64,000 nucleotides of DNA from Macropodus opercularis (taxonomy: Eukaryota; Chordata; Actinopteri; Anabantiformes; Osphronemidae), in NCBI GenBank assembly GCA_030770545.1, contig CM061107.1:2382001-2446000 (forward strand), written 5' to 3'. The notes under the pieces were generated by a model that saw only the letters and a list, made by a program, of their open reading frames with translations, made no database searches and had not been told where the DNA came from. The stretch's first letter is position 1; each line of letters begins with the position of its first letter. The translations under genes and the position numbers were made by a program. Shown piece by piece: positions 33,282 to 62,665 of this stretch.

Positions 33282-36200
33282 TCATATGGCCTTGATATCG
33301 ATAAGGTGGCCATGCTGGGCTCCTTGTCTTAGGTTCTTGATCCCTTGCAGTTTGCGACCGTGAAGCGTGAAGCGAGACCAGGCGGCCAGCTGCAGCAGGG
33401 CACAGGTGATAGGCACGAACACCAACATGTGGAAGCAGCCCAGGCGTAGAGGCTGAGTCCCTGAGCCGGAGGCGACGTCAGGCACAGAAACCAGAGAGTC
33501 CTTCACAGGGTCCCTCTCAAAAATGTCATAACCTGCAAAGGATAACACAGAACTCGCTTACAGACCAACTGCACTTCAGCCATATAACAGAACCGAACCC
33601 TACTAAGGTACTAGTTTAGAACCACAGGAGAACAGTGACTGGCAGCGGCTTCTGAAACAAGCCAGTCGTGAACGCTGCATGTTAAAACGGGGCAAGTGTG
33701 AGTGTCCATACCTGTGTAAACACATAGCAGCCAGGTGCCAATGAGCGGAGCAAACGTCTGGCCCGGTTTGGTCAACAAGGCAACCATCCCGAAGAGGAGC
33801 GCAGACGCAGCCTGCTGACGGCGGTTCACCACAAAGTCCTCGTCCACCAGATCAGTAACGACTAGCTTCAGCAGCTTGCACGTCCCCTCTGTAAACACCC
33901 GGTTACTAGAAGAAAAGAAGTCCGGTAACAGTCTCCAGCAGGAAACGAGGAGACTTAAAGGAGGGGAACGTTAGAGACTTGGACATAACAGAATGGGCTT
34001 TGGGCTTCTGTGTGTAAGACCACATTATGTAGTGCAAGAAACAACTTCAACACTTGTGGTCAACGGTTGATGAAAAGCTCAAGTGACAGAACCAAATCTA
34101 CTGACACAGTTAACCTGTACCATAGCTGTGACTAGAATGGCTAACCACACTTAGGTCTCAACAGCAGCGCTTGAAAAGGCATTTAAATCATGTTAAATTG
34201 CATTGTTAGCCATTAAGGACAAAATACGATGAGCAAGTACAATAGAACCTTTAAAATGTCAAGCACAAAATCCGATTAAGAAATGAGCAAAATCCAGCTT
34301 TAATAATGTCCCTTATCTAAACCCAAGATGCATGTTCAGATCCTGCACAGCCCTCGTGACCCAACTCAACTCAAGTCTATTTTACCTAAGAACCAATAGA
34401 TTTCATAGCAAACATAAGTTAGCTTGACACAAATGTTAAGTTAATTTGTAAACAGGCCTTGACACAAACATTCCGTGGCGACAGATTCTGCTCATTGTCT
34501 TTTTTTTTTTTATAAAAATTTAAAAAAGTTCCACATTAGTTCAGCACTTTGTATACGCTCATTTGACTTTTAGCCTCCATCAGAGTCAAAGTTTTTTGTC
34601 TGATCTATGTTCATTTCTGCAAATGACATGCATCCAACTCTGGTGCAAACGCTGTTGCATGCAAATAGATTTTCCTCTTCTCTGTTTACTTCCTGCCGAC
34701 TGATGTCTGTGTAGAGGCACACAGAGAGTTAGGCAAGAAAATAAATGAATAAAAGAACATATTTACTCCAGTCTGATTGTTCCGAGGTGATCATATTATC
34801 AGAGACTGGATATGACTCACTTCTACACACAAGAACCTTTAGTAATCAGCCCCACAATGTGTTGCTGTGTTTTGGCATTTAGCTTTGAAAATAAATAAAA
34901 TAAGCAAATTAAAGTACAAGCTGTCACACATCGGATCCCTGATGAGTGTCCTAATGTGTGTGCGTGGCCATACCTAGCAATGAAGATGCACAGCAGATAA
35001 ATGTGGTCAGCCCCTGCCAGCAGCATAGCTACACTAAGTCCCAGTTTGAGCAGAAATAGCCAGCGGATAACCTGGTAAACCCCATAACGCTGGCACAGCG
35101 TCAGGAAATACAAGTTGTTCAGGTGGGGGGCAATGTAAGAGATCCCTGTGTGAGAGCAAAAGCAGAGCTGCATTTTAAAATAAAAAGACTAGAAATCAGC
35201 AGAAATACACATCATTAAAAAAAAAAAAAAGAATTGGAGAGCAAAATCAAGAGTAAAAAAAATTAAAGATTCTGTAGCCACATTCAGATCAGTTCCTGAT
35301 CTCATTTCATTATACAGCAGTAGTATTTCAAGAATCACTGCACTAATCTACTGAAGATTTTATCTCTGAAAAATTGATCTTACCAAGTAAGACTGAACCC
35401 GTAGAGGCAGAGATATTATCAGATAAGAGATGTTCCAGGAACAGAGGGAAGAAATTGTTGTTGAAGTGGCAGTGAAACACCTGTTGGTGGGAAAATACAA
35501 ACTCTGCATCAAGTACATACAACATCCAGAAGATCATTACAACAGAAATTCACATTATTGGTGTGAAAATAAACACAAAACCAACAATATACAACAGAAT
35601 ATTATGGTCATTTTCCATCTCTCGTAGTTTTACTAGCACTTGCAGCGTATTCACTGTGATTAGCGTCTTACCTGGACAAGGTTCATTGACACAAACCACA
35701 TGAAGTTTCTGTGTCTAGAGAGCTGCTTGAGATACTGGCCAATAGTGACAGGTTTTTCTGGATGGGTATGTGGAGCCTGGCCAACACTCAGCCTGGGACA
35801 GAAGAACAGAAAACATGAGAAGCGTGAGATAGAAGGAGGACAACACAGTCTAAAAACAACTCAGACAAACTGTTCAGGGATTCTGCAAAGCTTTTAATAT
35901 CCTTACTCTTTCAGCATCTGTGCCTCATCCTGTCTTGGACAAAGTTCTTTTTGAAAATGACTCTGCAACAACCTGGACACTACAAAAAAGCCCAAGATAG
36001 AAAAAGCTGCCAGTGTCACACAGAAAAGACGAAACAAGTAAAAATCCTCTTTGTCCCAGAAACAGTAGGACAAAAAAACTGAAACTGAGCCCAAGGCGCT
36101 GAACACCGAGCAGTGAAAGTTGAGGCGCGTGCGATCGGTGGCAGACACGGCCAGGTCTGCTAGCAGGGCGCTGTGGTGGAGGTCCACCATGGTGAGGAAA

Positions 36201-37315
36201 CCGTCGTACAGACACAGGCACAGCAGGAACTGCAGACCTGGCCTGGCCCACGCAACCCAGAAGGCCAGGAATGAAAGAGCGAAGAGTGGGCCATTCGTGG
36301 AGAGGGCCTTCAGACGCTTCAGCACCACCTCTGGAGACGTGACCGGAGAGCCCGTCCTGTGAGGAGAAGACAAGATTAAAATGATAGAACCAGCAGGGAC
36401 AATAAAGTAAATTCTGTCAAAGCCATTAGAGTTTCTTTTACTGGCGGATGATATACTGACAGTTTTACAACCACCTATGTAAATACAGCACCACCAAACA
36501 AAAATAAATTTAAAAACGGTAAAGGCAACATGGCTGCTGTAGAATCCCAGACAATTATGTTAAAAGAAGCACATTTAACAAACTTTTTCACACAATATCG
36601 TTGTGACGCCTGCTGTTTCCACCTTTTGAAAACAGAGTCGGAGCTTGCTTATTTGCAATCAAAAGCAAACACAGATGGCAGTCTTACATTCGACAGCGCT
36701 GCCTGTCTGGTGTGTTTAACTACCCCTCGTGACGCAAGCACTTTTGTTTTCCTTTAAGGGTGGATCAGTTGGAGTTGGAGGAAACTTTGGCCGCAACAAC
36801 CTGCGACCAGGCTTTACCAGCCAACCTAACAGGTCAGGGAACGGGTAGATCAGAGCAAATGAGCAAATGAGCTGGTGACAACTATTCTTTAACCAAGACG
36901 AGGAAAGACTTGTCTTTTTTTTTAATACCACGCAGGGCAGGATGAAGACACTCACTGGGGAGAGCTGAGGAAGGTGCGGTCACTCAGCCAACCAAACAGA
37001 GGGTCATTCAGACTGTTCCATATGAGGAAAACTGTCTGTGGAGAAACAAACACAGACATTTATATATATATATATTTACACGTAGCAACACTGGGCCAGT
37101 AGATCGTGCTGCACCTTAACCTTTACAGGTTGTTGGTCTCTGCTCACCTCTCCCACCCAGAAGGAGACTTTGTCGATCTTGTAAACGGACACAAACGTCT
37201 CCACGTAGTAAAGCAGGAACACATTGTGCAGGATGGAGGTGAATAAGGCCAACGATCCATAGAGCCACGCAGCTGAGAGGACGCCTCGCCAGCAGCCCCA
37301 GACGCCCCTGCCCAT
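33282..37315 (-). CDS. mfsd13a: MFSD13A (TMEM180), major facilitator superfamily membrane protein
   Basis: Eight coding exons in continuous phase give 510 aa: 37148-37315, 36956-37035, 35907-36356, 35672-35792, 35384-35480, 34974-35145, 33712-33905 and 33282-33532 (stop TGA). Recognisable family blocks are [92 protein letters not shown] and [19 protein letters not shown]. The length is close to the mammalian protein (about 517 aa). It is a multi-pass membrane protein of the MFS clan; its substrate is not established. The start ATG at 37315 sits directly before the first hydrophobic segment as in mammals. It is transcribed away from SEMA4G, about 1.6 kb distant. Confidence 0.95.
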
Positions 37316-38849
37316 CCTTCCTCCTCAGTCTCTCTGCTCGCTCCTTGCTCTGTGCCAAGCGGTCACCATCTCCCGGCCGCGCCGACCCCGGGTCGCCGCT
37401 TCATTGGAGCTGCAGAGCCGCAGAGCAAGAGCACAAACTGACCGAGGCTTGACAGAAAGCGCCTTGGTTGGTCTGTGAAGCCAGTCCACACCAGACTAGT
37501 AACATTCCACGAACAGCTAACTCCTACTATCGCTCATAAGCTAAGGGTTAGCAGTAGCTTTACTGGTGCTAGCATTAGCATTAGCCAACCAGCCGGTTAA
37601 CGCCAGCAGAGATAATCTATCCTCGCTGTGTATTAACTACGGTCATAACGGACGGTACGTACCGACAGAAGAACTGTCTCTGTGTTGATACTCTGTGCTG
37701 GGACGCTAACAAGCGGCGTCCGGCTGTCGTGACGGTCCGTGGGGGCTGCGTGGGAGCAGACAGACTGCGTGACGTCACGACCTCAGCCGTGGTGGGTTAA
37801 TGAGGCTTCCCCAGCGGAGCAGGCACAGGCGGGGGTACAGCGCCCCCCAGCGTCCAATGGGGGAAGTGGCGCTGCTCCAAGGGAGAAAGACGCAAATGAT
37901 GAATAAGAAAATAAATAAAAGACAACCACAACGAGAGAAAACGTTCACAACTACAGTAAGAACAAAGATTTAAAGGGACAACATGGTCACAAAGACTCCA
38001 CAAACAAAAAACATTACAACGGCAACAAAAGCAAAAACAAACCAAAACTCAAACAAAGGCTGACAAGCAACGACACACAAAACAAACTATTCAAAGGAAC
38101 TAATAATCCTGGAGTTTGGAGCATGTCATTCCCCCTTAGCAGCAGTCTCCACCCTTTTAACATTTCATCACTACACGTGATGTCAGTAAGAAAATGCCAG
38201 GATTAATATCTCAGATGCTGACACACACCCATAAGCGTGGTATGCCCAGTGTACATAGCTAAGCAGGGATAAGACAGGCCTTTCACAATATGACTGCTGT
38301 GGGAGAGGACTCATGCAACAGGGGTACGATCAGTCTGGCCTCATCCTGAGTCTGTTTGAACACGTACTTCACCTTAATCCATCCATAAAAACACGTGTTA
38401 TTACTAAATATAGATTAATTTCCACTGAACATTGGAAAGACAAATAGTCTTTCCCCCCTTTGTCCAGCAGAGGTCAGGCACGAGGCAAGGATTACGCACC
38501 CGAACCTCGGACCTAAGGATATCACATTGAAAAGCTTGATTAAACCTAGATGCATCATTTATGGGACAACCGTATTATCATGTTTTTGTAAGGTACCTTA
38601 CATATACTATTAACAACGCTGAAACAAAAGTGGGCAAAGAAATGTACCTAAACAAGGAAAAGAACAGGCTGCGTGAGAAAATGGATAATGGATAACAGAT
38701 AAGGCAGGTTAACATAAGTGGGCTATGACGTGCAAGTGTGTGTGAGTGAGTGTGTGTGTGTGTGAGAGAGAGAGAGAGTGAGAGAGAGAGAGGGGGGGGG
38801 GGGGGGGGGGGGAGCGAGAGGCTGGGCTGGTTGTGAGTGTGTGAGCCTT
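37316..38849. promoter_or_regulatory. Divergent upstream region of MFSD13A and SEMA4G
   Basis: About 1.5 kb separates the MFSD13A start codon (minus) from the first SEMA4G exon (plus). The stretch 37330-37790 is GC and CpG rich and probably holds the MFSD13A promoter and 5' UTR. The part nearest SEMA4G carries a polypurine/GT simple repeat. No coding exon is seen. Confidence 0.5.
38735..38812. repeat. (GT)n(GA)n and a 21-base G run
   Basis: A GT repeat at about 38735-38763 is followed by GA repeats and an uninterrupted run of 21 G at 38792-38812. It lies immediately upstream of the SEMA4G first exon. Such runs can form G-quadruplexes and are prone to length errors in assemblies. Confidence 0.9.
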
Positions 38850-38930
38850 GGGAAACCGCAGCAGCGGCAGAGCTGCTGGTGTCGGAGCAAACAGGACTCA
38901 GGATATTTGCGCACTCCAGAAAACACGCAG
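38813..38930 (+). other. sema4g: SEMA4G non-coding first exon (3' end certain, 5' end estimated)
   Basis: The exon ends AAAACACGCAG before donor GTGAGTCAG at 38931. It carries no long frame. It precedes the coding exon whose acceptor is CACTGCAG at 41776. The splice donor is strong; the transcription start is inferred. Confidence 0.5.
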
Positions 38931-41776
38931 GTGAGTCAGACACTTTGAGTCTTTGTGCTTTTACTGTAGCTCTAACCCACTATTCGTTTGCGTAAAAACG
39001 TTTTCCCACTTTTTTACGCACACTCTGCGCAGCCTGCTTTGTGTGGCTTCAGGTGAAGGTGGCTGAACGGTGCGCAGTGTTTTTCCGCTCAGTGCTGCAG
39101 TTTATTGTCGGGCAGGTGCATATAGGCGCGTGTTTGCGTGTTATTGTTGCAGGTTACCCCAATATTCAGTAAACAAATACTGTAAACAAATAGTATAAGT
39201 CTGTGAGTACGTAGAACTGGGGCCATTCCGTCCGAGCAGCTGCTTTGGTCCCGCAATGTCGAAGTTAGGATAGAAGGAAGTCGTTATTATGCTGCTCGTC
39301 TGTTTTCAAGCTGTTGTCTCATTATTGGAGAAGCTTGTAATAGATGATGCCTCAGTAGAGACAAAGACAGGAGAGTGTAGGAAAAATGAGAGAAGACGCT
39401 AATGCCTCTAGACAGGTTAAGGTTGTACTTAATGACACATAAATGAGGCAAAACTGTAAATTTAGTCAATTACTATAATGGATTCAAGGCGTCAATTTTT
39501 ATATGTGGCCTTTTATAAGTTATATCGTGTAGCTATGAGTATTGATCCATTAGTGAATTCACGTGTTACAGTTTAACTAACTCATCTGTCCAACATCAGG
39601 TTTGTGGAAACCACTTCATTTAAACCTTCAAACAATTTAAAGGCTGAATTTACTCATCAGAATGGATCCTGTGGCCTTTGCATAAGGGAGACAAACTATG
39701 CAAAATGACTTTTAAGAGAAGTTCGAATTGACCTTTTGGAAATTTCTTCTGCTTTTCAAATCACTGCTGTTCCCCAAAACAAGAAGACAACGTGTCTCTG
39801 GTAAAACCCCAAACAAATGATTTCATAGCAGAAGTTTAAAGAAGCCATGGTCACAGGGTGCACCCCCCCATTCTTCCTTTAATGCACACGTAATCTCATT
39901 CATGGTTGTTTTGCCTGGATCTGTGCCAACATCCAGTGGTTTGAGAGAAAGGAAACAAAAAAGGAAACTGTATAAATATTAGATTCAGTAGTAGATTGTG
40001 ACTATGACGTTGATGGCAGATGCTCGTTTTGGATGACAGCTTTAATAAACTCGTCCTGATGTTCTGTGGGTGGTGAAATGTTGTCATTGCAGGATGTTCA
40101 ACGCGCAAGAGGCTAGAAACCCTCATTAATTAGGCTTAAATATCTCAGTAGATGTGTTTCCAGTCCAGCTCCACGGATCAATACCCAGGAACAAGCTGTC
40201 TTTGCTAAGTAAATGTATTTCAGACGCGTCCTCCTGTTTTGTTCAGTCCCTCTCATTTCCATTCATGCATGAAACGCGGGTCGTGCCACTGCCAAGGCAG
40301 ATGTGTTTACCTTTTCCCCGTGGAGTTTCCACGCCGTCGACAGGGAGGCGACGCCGCGTTGTCAGTGCCCTTGCCGGAACATGTTGAGTGGCTCCCACAA
40401 GGCAAATGCAGATGTGTTGATATGGTGCTGTGAGTTCCATGTGGGCGGCAGCTGACAAAGCCGCACCGAGGGGCTTGTCACCAGCATGCCCGCTTGTCTG
40501 CCTGAGCCGCTGTCCTCTAGTGTGTGATCGCAGCCATGAAACGCCACTCGCGTTGTGCTGTAGCTCTGGGTCAAAGGAGAACTCAGAGATCTTACGTACG
40601 CCCACCCTCAGGTAAAAGGACGAGAGAATGTGTTATTATATTTGGACAAACCTTTATTGTTTAATTTGAGCCAGGCAGGATCAGAGCAGTGTGAAGCCTT
40701 CCGTGTGTAAAAACAGCAGTTCAACATGTCAGTAGTTTGGGACGTGACTAAAGCTTTGTTTGTAAAAGTCAGGGCTCGGCTGGAACGTGGGAGGAGGAAT
40801 GGTGAATCAACCGGAGCCATGATGAAGTGCTCACAGTTCAAACTGAAACTCTTGCAAAATCAATGACGCAGAGAAATGAATGAGAGAAGAAGCAGAGCAA
40901 ACAACAGCAAGACCACGGTCAGGGCGAATGGCCTCCGTTTCCTCACTTAATCACCAGATCAGTCGGTGCTGAGGAGTTGACGAAGCAGTTTCACTTCCTC
41001 GCAGCCTGAAGCATCCTCTGGAAGGTTGAGCTGTTTTGGTAACACCAGCTGTTCTGGCTGAATGGGCCTCTTAGGGATACCTGCATCATTTCCCCATTTC
41101 GTCTTAGCACCCGAGCTGCTAGCAGAGGGGTCCTCGGCCTTTCCGTGCGATCAGCAGCAGCAGCTGGGGAGATTAAACTGGGAATTCTCCAGTGTCACTG
41201 CACGGCGGAGTGGGATTCATGGTGTTGACCCTCCGATCAGTGGCTGAGCCAGGAAACAGGCAGCCAGGCGAAGGCTGGGCTGGTGGCACTGCGCCTGATC
41301 TCTAGATTATCCGTCACAATGCTGCACACTGCTAATTAAGTTGTGTGTTGTAGCATCAAATCACAGGGATGCATGATTTAACTCGCAGAAACTGAAAGTG
41401 GTCTTTCACGTAACTGCATTGTTTGTAACCGGAGCGCGATCATGCGTATCAGCAAGTAATTATCTGCTTGTACTGTCGACCAGCTGAAAAGGGTCATAGT
41501 CACTAAAACTGATGTGCGTAGTTTGACATCTCATCATTAACGGTGAGGGATTTTACAGTCATACCGTTGTGGACTGTCCTGGTGTTCTTCACGATGTCTG
41601 TCACAAGGCTGAAGCGTCCCAGTATTTCACAAATATCAGCTCAGTCATATGTGCAGAGCTTCCTCTTTCAAATGTATGTTTTGAGCAAACCCTTGACTTT
41701 GACACATTTCAGATTTGAATAAATACATCGTCTGGCTGCTGCTTGAAGCTGGACCTACTTGTTTCTCTCTTTCACT
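38931..41776 (+). other. SEMA4G intron 1
   Basis: Intron between the putative non-coding exon and the exon with the start codon. I see no repeats with clear termini and no coding exon. Confidence 0.45.
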
Positions 41777-41898
41777 GCAGACTGTTCTGGTGGAGGACCA
41801 GCCGAAGGGTCAACTCTTCTCACACACAGGCGGCCCGGTTGCAACAAACTGCGGGTAATCGAGGCCACAGAGCTCAGACCCAGGTCTCTGTGTTAAAC

Positions 41899-57353
<15,455 letters not shown>

Positions 57354-58402
57354 CACACCCCTGACAGCCTTTGTGCCCCTCTTATTTATTTGTATCCTGA
57401 CAGTGACCCCTAGCTGTGGGTAGGACTGACTGGACTGTCGTATCGAACGCTGCTGTAAACTGAACTGAAATGTGAAGCCTCCTGTGTCTCCCATGACAAA
57501 TGGCCCATGGGTTCCCAAAAGTGGAGCTGTGAACAATCGGGCCATAGACGGCACTAATGACGAGTAGAGTAGGGAGACTAATGATGCTACCTCGCTGTAG
57601 ACTCTCTGGAGGCTTGTGAACGGGCCAGAAGGTGATCGTGTATTTTTGAGACTGTGGCGTTTTAGTGCCATGTAATGTTAGGCCCTTTAGGAACTGAAGT
57701 GATACTCTACCCAAAATCCCAGCTAGGTGAGATGAGAGCGTAGTCTAATAAACGAAAGGCAGACTTATCACAACAGCAACTTTTTATATTGACCAAGCTG
57801 ATTTGAGTTCTCGCCTTGTCGGGTTTCATTTGGGTGGAGTATTCCTTTAATAAGAATGTTCTGTTACAATGTTGAGACAAATCACACCATTTAATTGATT
57901 TAAACCAATCTGCCCTCTTAGCATAGTTCTCCTGTAAATAGCAATAATTGCAACACTCTTGCAGCTGTCGGTAGCAATGTGTTGTGCCAGTGCCAATGGA
58001 AACACCTGTAGCAATTTGTTCTCCTTGAGTTTTTAGCATCTGTGCGATAAAGGGATGGAGCTGAGGGGTCTGTTGGTGGTCAGGGTGATTGACTGTGAGC
58101 CCACGAGCCTGAGAGGAAACCACAACACTGACAGACTGAAAATACTCATGTTTTATATTTATACAGCTAAGTATGATCTGTTTTTGTCAGACTGTGCTTT
58201 CATTGTGTCCTGATGCAAAGTCAGTAGTTTCATGCCAGCTGACCTTCGCACGAACAGAGCGTCCACACGGATCCGGAGCAAGAGCTGCACAAGTTGTAAT
58301 ATGTCTTCGAGACGGTGACAACATCTCGATTAAACGTTACACGTGGAGGGAAGTGAATCAGCTGAATCTCTGGGCGGTTTGTAAACGGTATGGCTAGTGG
58401 TA

Positions 58403-58408
58403 AATAAA
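58403..58408 (+). terminator. Probable SEMA4G polyadenylation signal
   Basis: AATAAA about 1.05 kb after the stop codon. Another AATAAA at 57747-57752 could give a shorter 3' UTR. Confidence 0.45.
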
Positions 58409-61181
58409 GCTGTCTTTCCTGCAAAGTGGTGAATCAGCGTTTGAGGCAGCAGCAGCACTTGGCTCACGTCCACGCGGAGAGGACGTGGAGACAGACGCCA
58501 CTTGGCCGGTGTGTCCTGGTCGTAAGGAGGATGATGGAAAACATCCTGCTCTGAGTGGAAGCAGATTCTGTCTGATGAGTAGTGCTTACCTCAATTTATT
58601 TTTTTACTCGAGCTTTTCCCCTTTTCCCTCATTGCTCATCTTCTCTTTGCTTTGGCCAGGTGGATCAGGTGTTGTATAATCAGATGACAAGTGGCCTAGT
58701 TTATTTAAAGTATTCTATTAATGTGGCCATCATAGGCTGTATACCGTTTGCTATGGAATTTCTTTTGGGAATTTCGGGCTACCCGTACTTCCACGCCTGA
58801 GCATTTAAGATGTCGTATATATTGTGGATTTTTAGCAGTGCCCACTTATTGCCTGACCTTCTGGGCTGTCTGACCTGAGCTACGTGTCCTGTGTGGCCCT
58901 GCAGAGCCTTTTTGTTTTGAGCCTCATCGTCATTCCTCTGCTGCCTCCTGTTTTCCTCCATCTCATCCTCGCTGCACGATGCTATCATCTATTACTCGCT
59001 CTGCTAACAGCCACGCTCTCTCAAGGACCCTGCTAGGTTTACAAATGGCCGTGTTAGCCCTTAATCAACTGGAGCCCATTGGAAAGAGCACAAGAGGCTC
59101 TGTTGGCACAGTATCAATTCTTATTAATAGCTGTGTTTCAATAGAAAATGTATATTTAATTAAAGCGTTAAAGTTAAGTAAGAACTATATGTTTGCAAGG
59201 GAACATTTAGAAACCGTTTTCTAATGTGGCATCCATTGCTGCTGCTGTAGGTCTCATTAGACAATCTGTTTACATTATGAACTGGCTCTGCACTGCACAT
59301 GTTTACTAAGGACTTTAGGTAAAAACATGTTGGCTACCACTTTTACATTCATCTGTTTTCTGTACATAAAGTCACGGTGAAGCACTAATCAACAGTACTC
59401 TCATCCTGCTGCATTATGCAAGATGTGTGCATAGATTATGCATTTTATGTCAATGTAGATTATTTCTCAAAGTGTTGGCCAAAGAATCGGATGTAAAGAG
59501 TTCACAATTTGTACTGTTCTTACAGAAATACTTCAAAGTCATGTAGTAAACCCCAGTAAACTGTGACTTTCCATGACACTGATTCCTTATGTGCTTTTTA
59601 CTAAGCTGTTGACAGGAACAATGGTGTCTTTTTATATGTGGCTTCAAAAATTTTCCACTGGCCTTTGTGCTGATAAGAAATACTTTGCATTATGTTCAGC
59701 TTGGTGGGGAAAAAATCCCTGTCACCAGCCCTGAGGGGAAGTAAGCAAATTGCATGCAGGACAAGTTCACGCTGAATCTTATTCTCAGGACAACATGATA
59801 TTCAGTTGTTTTTAGCTTATGATAAGTGGCAAGGCCACTGTCCTCGACTGGGAACAGAGGCCATGTGGCCCGGCGGTCATTTACACGCATGCAGTACAGC
59901 TCAGACAGAGCAGAGGTCCAGTAAAACATATGCTTAGGTGGGAATAAAATGATCGTTTCCAGAGCAGCGTTCAAGGCTTGTAACTTAGCAACAGCATCTT
60001 TATTTAGATCATTTAATGTCCTAGTGTGGGTCAAGCTGTGCCAGTTCCCATTGGGAGTGCGGGTGTGATGACAGCACAGCGGCTCTGATAAATGTAAGAG
60101 GTGCCACAAATAAATTAAAACACAGGAAGTGAACGTGAAACAACAAGAAACTTTTCACATCATCAGCCAATAATGATTTATTCATGTCTCTTCACGCAGT
60201 GAGGGACAATGCTGAGGTAGAAATAATTTACATAACAATATACATCATAATGTATTATTAATATGGGATTCTGTGTAGGAATGTGCATCAGCTCAAGTAA
60301 CTAGTAACTTAGGTTGAATATTTTCTTCTGTGGTGGAGTAAAAGTAACAGTACAGAAATTACTAAAGTACAACAATAATTCACTTTTTCATTGCCTTGTC
60401 TTACATAAGACTTTCAATCAAGACAAACTAGTTTAATCTGTAAAAGATGCATCGTAGATGCATTAACCTAAAGACGTTTGAGTAAATAATCTTGGGCAAT
60501 AATCAGCGTCAGTACACAGCTGCAGAGCTCAGCCCCGTCCTCAGCAGTCACCTCACGCTCCTACTCTACATACATTTTCCTAAATAGCCTAACTATTTCC
60601 TGCAGACACAGTTGTATTGTATATACCAACAGAATAATATCCATCAATCAACAAACAATAGCAATTTTTCATGGGGCACCTTTGACATTCTCTCCTCAGC
60701 TGTCTGCATAATTCTATTCATCTGATGAAGCCTTCAGTGCCATTAGTCTGTTGGGAAGAACACTGAGATCACATGTGGAGGAAGAAACGGACATCACTTC
60801 AAAATTATGTATCTAGGCCGAGAACAGCAGCAGAGACTAAACACCCAAAGCACAACTTTTATGTCTCTCTTACCAGACAACTCTGTGCAGAAGGTTCAGT
60901 TGTCCCTCAAGCTATCACACACCCATCTGTCATGTTCATTTAGGCTCCGGATCACTTCAGGTTGTGCAGGGAGATAACCTTCAACCATCTTTACCCTGTA
61001 CATACCATGTGTCAAATGAAAAGGTGTACCTGACATCTGTCACGCCTGTTCAGTACTTGAAGTGCAAGCAGCAGCGTGCACATCTGATTTGCTCTGTGGA
61101 TTTCTTTCTGACAAGCTGCTCAGGCACAACTCAAAAGAAAATCTAAAATTAAAACACCAATGCCAGCACGTTCACAAATTA
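58409..61181. other. Intergenic between SEMA4G and MRPL43 (convergent 3' ends)
   Basis: No gene, RNA gene or element termini recognised. The two genes converge here, so part may be extended 3' UTR. Confidence 0.45.
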
Positions 61182-61191
61182 TTTATTTATT
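61182..61191 (-). terminator. Probable MRPL43 polyadenylation signals
   Basis: Two overlapping minus-strand AATAAA hexamers (plus TTTATTTATT) about 310 bp after the MRPL43 stop codon. Confidence 0.5.
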
Positions 61192-61499
61192 TCATACAAA
61201 ACTCCATCTGCTCTTGAGTGTCACGATGTTTTTTTTTTTACACGAGTCTTCAGATAACCTTGAGATTATATCTGCTTTTTACTTCACCAGCTGGACATCC
61301 TCTTGTGGGTATATTCAAATGTGGCATTAAGACCATTCTACATGTCACATGGCTTTGGAGCCACCATCAGGCAGAAGAGCCATCAGCCAACAGAGGGATC
61401 CTTTGCAGCAGCATCCAGAATAAATACACTGGACAATTTTCTCCAAAATATGAACTAAAATGAATCATTCATTCTCAGAAAACCTTCACACCTTAGTCC

Positions 61500-62665
61500 T
61501 TATTGAGGGTCTTGTTTCTGTGGTCTGATGGGGCCAATGGATGGAGGCCTGTTGGTGAATGGGTGCCACTGGCCTTGGATGCTGGGGTGATCTGTGTGAA
61601 AGGGTTTGCGGATGCGGATGATGTCCAGGCCGGACTGATTGGTCAGTTTGGTCAAAAGCTCTGAAATCTGCGGCGCCGTTTTGCTGGTGACTATCTCTTC
61701 TCTCACATTGCCATTCACTGCAATCAGGGACAAGAGGAAATCCCTAATTATGAGGTACAAACTGATCTTATCAACGGGGCGTCTTATTGTGAATATGGCC
61801 AGATCATATGGTAGATGACACCACTGGCAGGTCACGTCAGTGTGGAGGCCTCGTGAAGGTCAGTATTATACTGCCCCCTACAGTCGGTACAGTGCTACTA
61901 CGCTGAGGCGCAGTTTTTGTAAGATTGAAAAAAGATTAAACAGCCTTTATATTTATAAAAGATTGAACAGCTTGCTTTAGAAAGCAGTTCAATATTTAGA
62001 TAACGCCAGTAAAAGACAAATGTAAACTAACTAAATATTTAATGGAGCAACTAAATATTAGACTTAGGAACATTAGAACAGAGCTGTTACTCTTCTTATA
62101 ACTTCATTTTAATATGTTGGAATGTTGACTGAATGTCTTTTAGTTCCAGAGAAATTAGCTGGTATACCTTTATTTGGATCTGAATGTAATCTGTGATATT
62201 TAAACTGTGCCTTCTGTGACAAATTTCTAGAAGAAAGAAACTCAGGTCAACTCAAGCCTCTGTCACCCCACACGTCATAGGTACTTACAGTACTCTGCTA
62301 CTATTCTGGGGATCCCGCAGGACTGAGGAGACACGTACACGACAGTTCCTGGGTTCTTCTTGGCATAATCCACCACCCCCTCCTCAATGAACTCTCTGAG
62401 AAAAACAAGCTCGTTTATCGGTGGTGCCTCATGGTCGTTGCCATTAATTGCTAAGCGCAATTTGTATCTCTTTCAGCCCGTTCAGCAAATAAAACACGTG
62501 TCTATATTGAAATGCAGTTTTGTTTATTTTTTACCTGACTCCCAACGAGCTCTGGTTGGTTTTGGAGAAGACGAGGGAGACCCGTTTCAGCTGACAGACG
62601 TACCGACCGACGCCATTCTGAAGAGCACTTCTCAGGAGGCGACTCGCCGTCCCCCTGGATGTCAT
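61500..62665 (-). CDS. mrpl43: MRPL43, mitochondrial large ribosomal subunit protein mL43
   Basis: Three exons (62535-62665, 62289-62395, 61500-61717) join to 151 codons plus TAA. The protein starts [20 protein letters not shown], has [20 protein letters not shown] and IPRIVAEY in the middle, and [20 protein letters not shown] with QGQWHPFTN near the end, which is diagnostic of MRPL43. The family carries an L51/S25/CI-B8 thioredoxin-like domain and belongs to the mitochondrial 39S ribosomal subunit. The length equals the core mammalian isoform. It is head to head with TWNK and its 3' end converges with SEMA4G, the same order as in mammals. Confidence 0.96.
61718..62288 (-). other. MRPL43 intron 2
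   Basis: A 571-bp AT-rich intron (donor GTAAGTACC, acceptor TTGCAG). No other feature seen. Confidence 0.7.
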
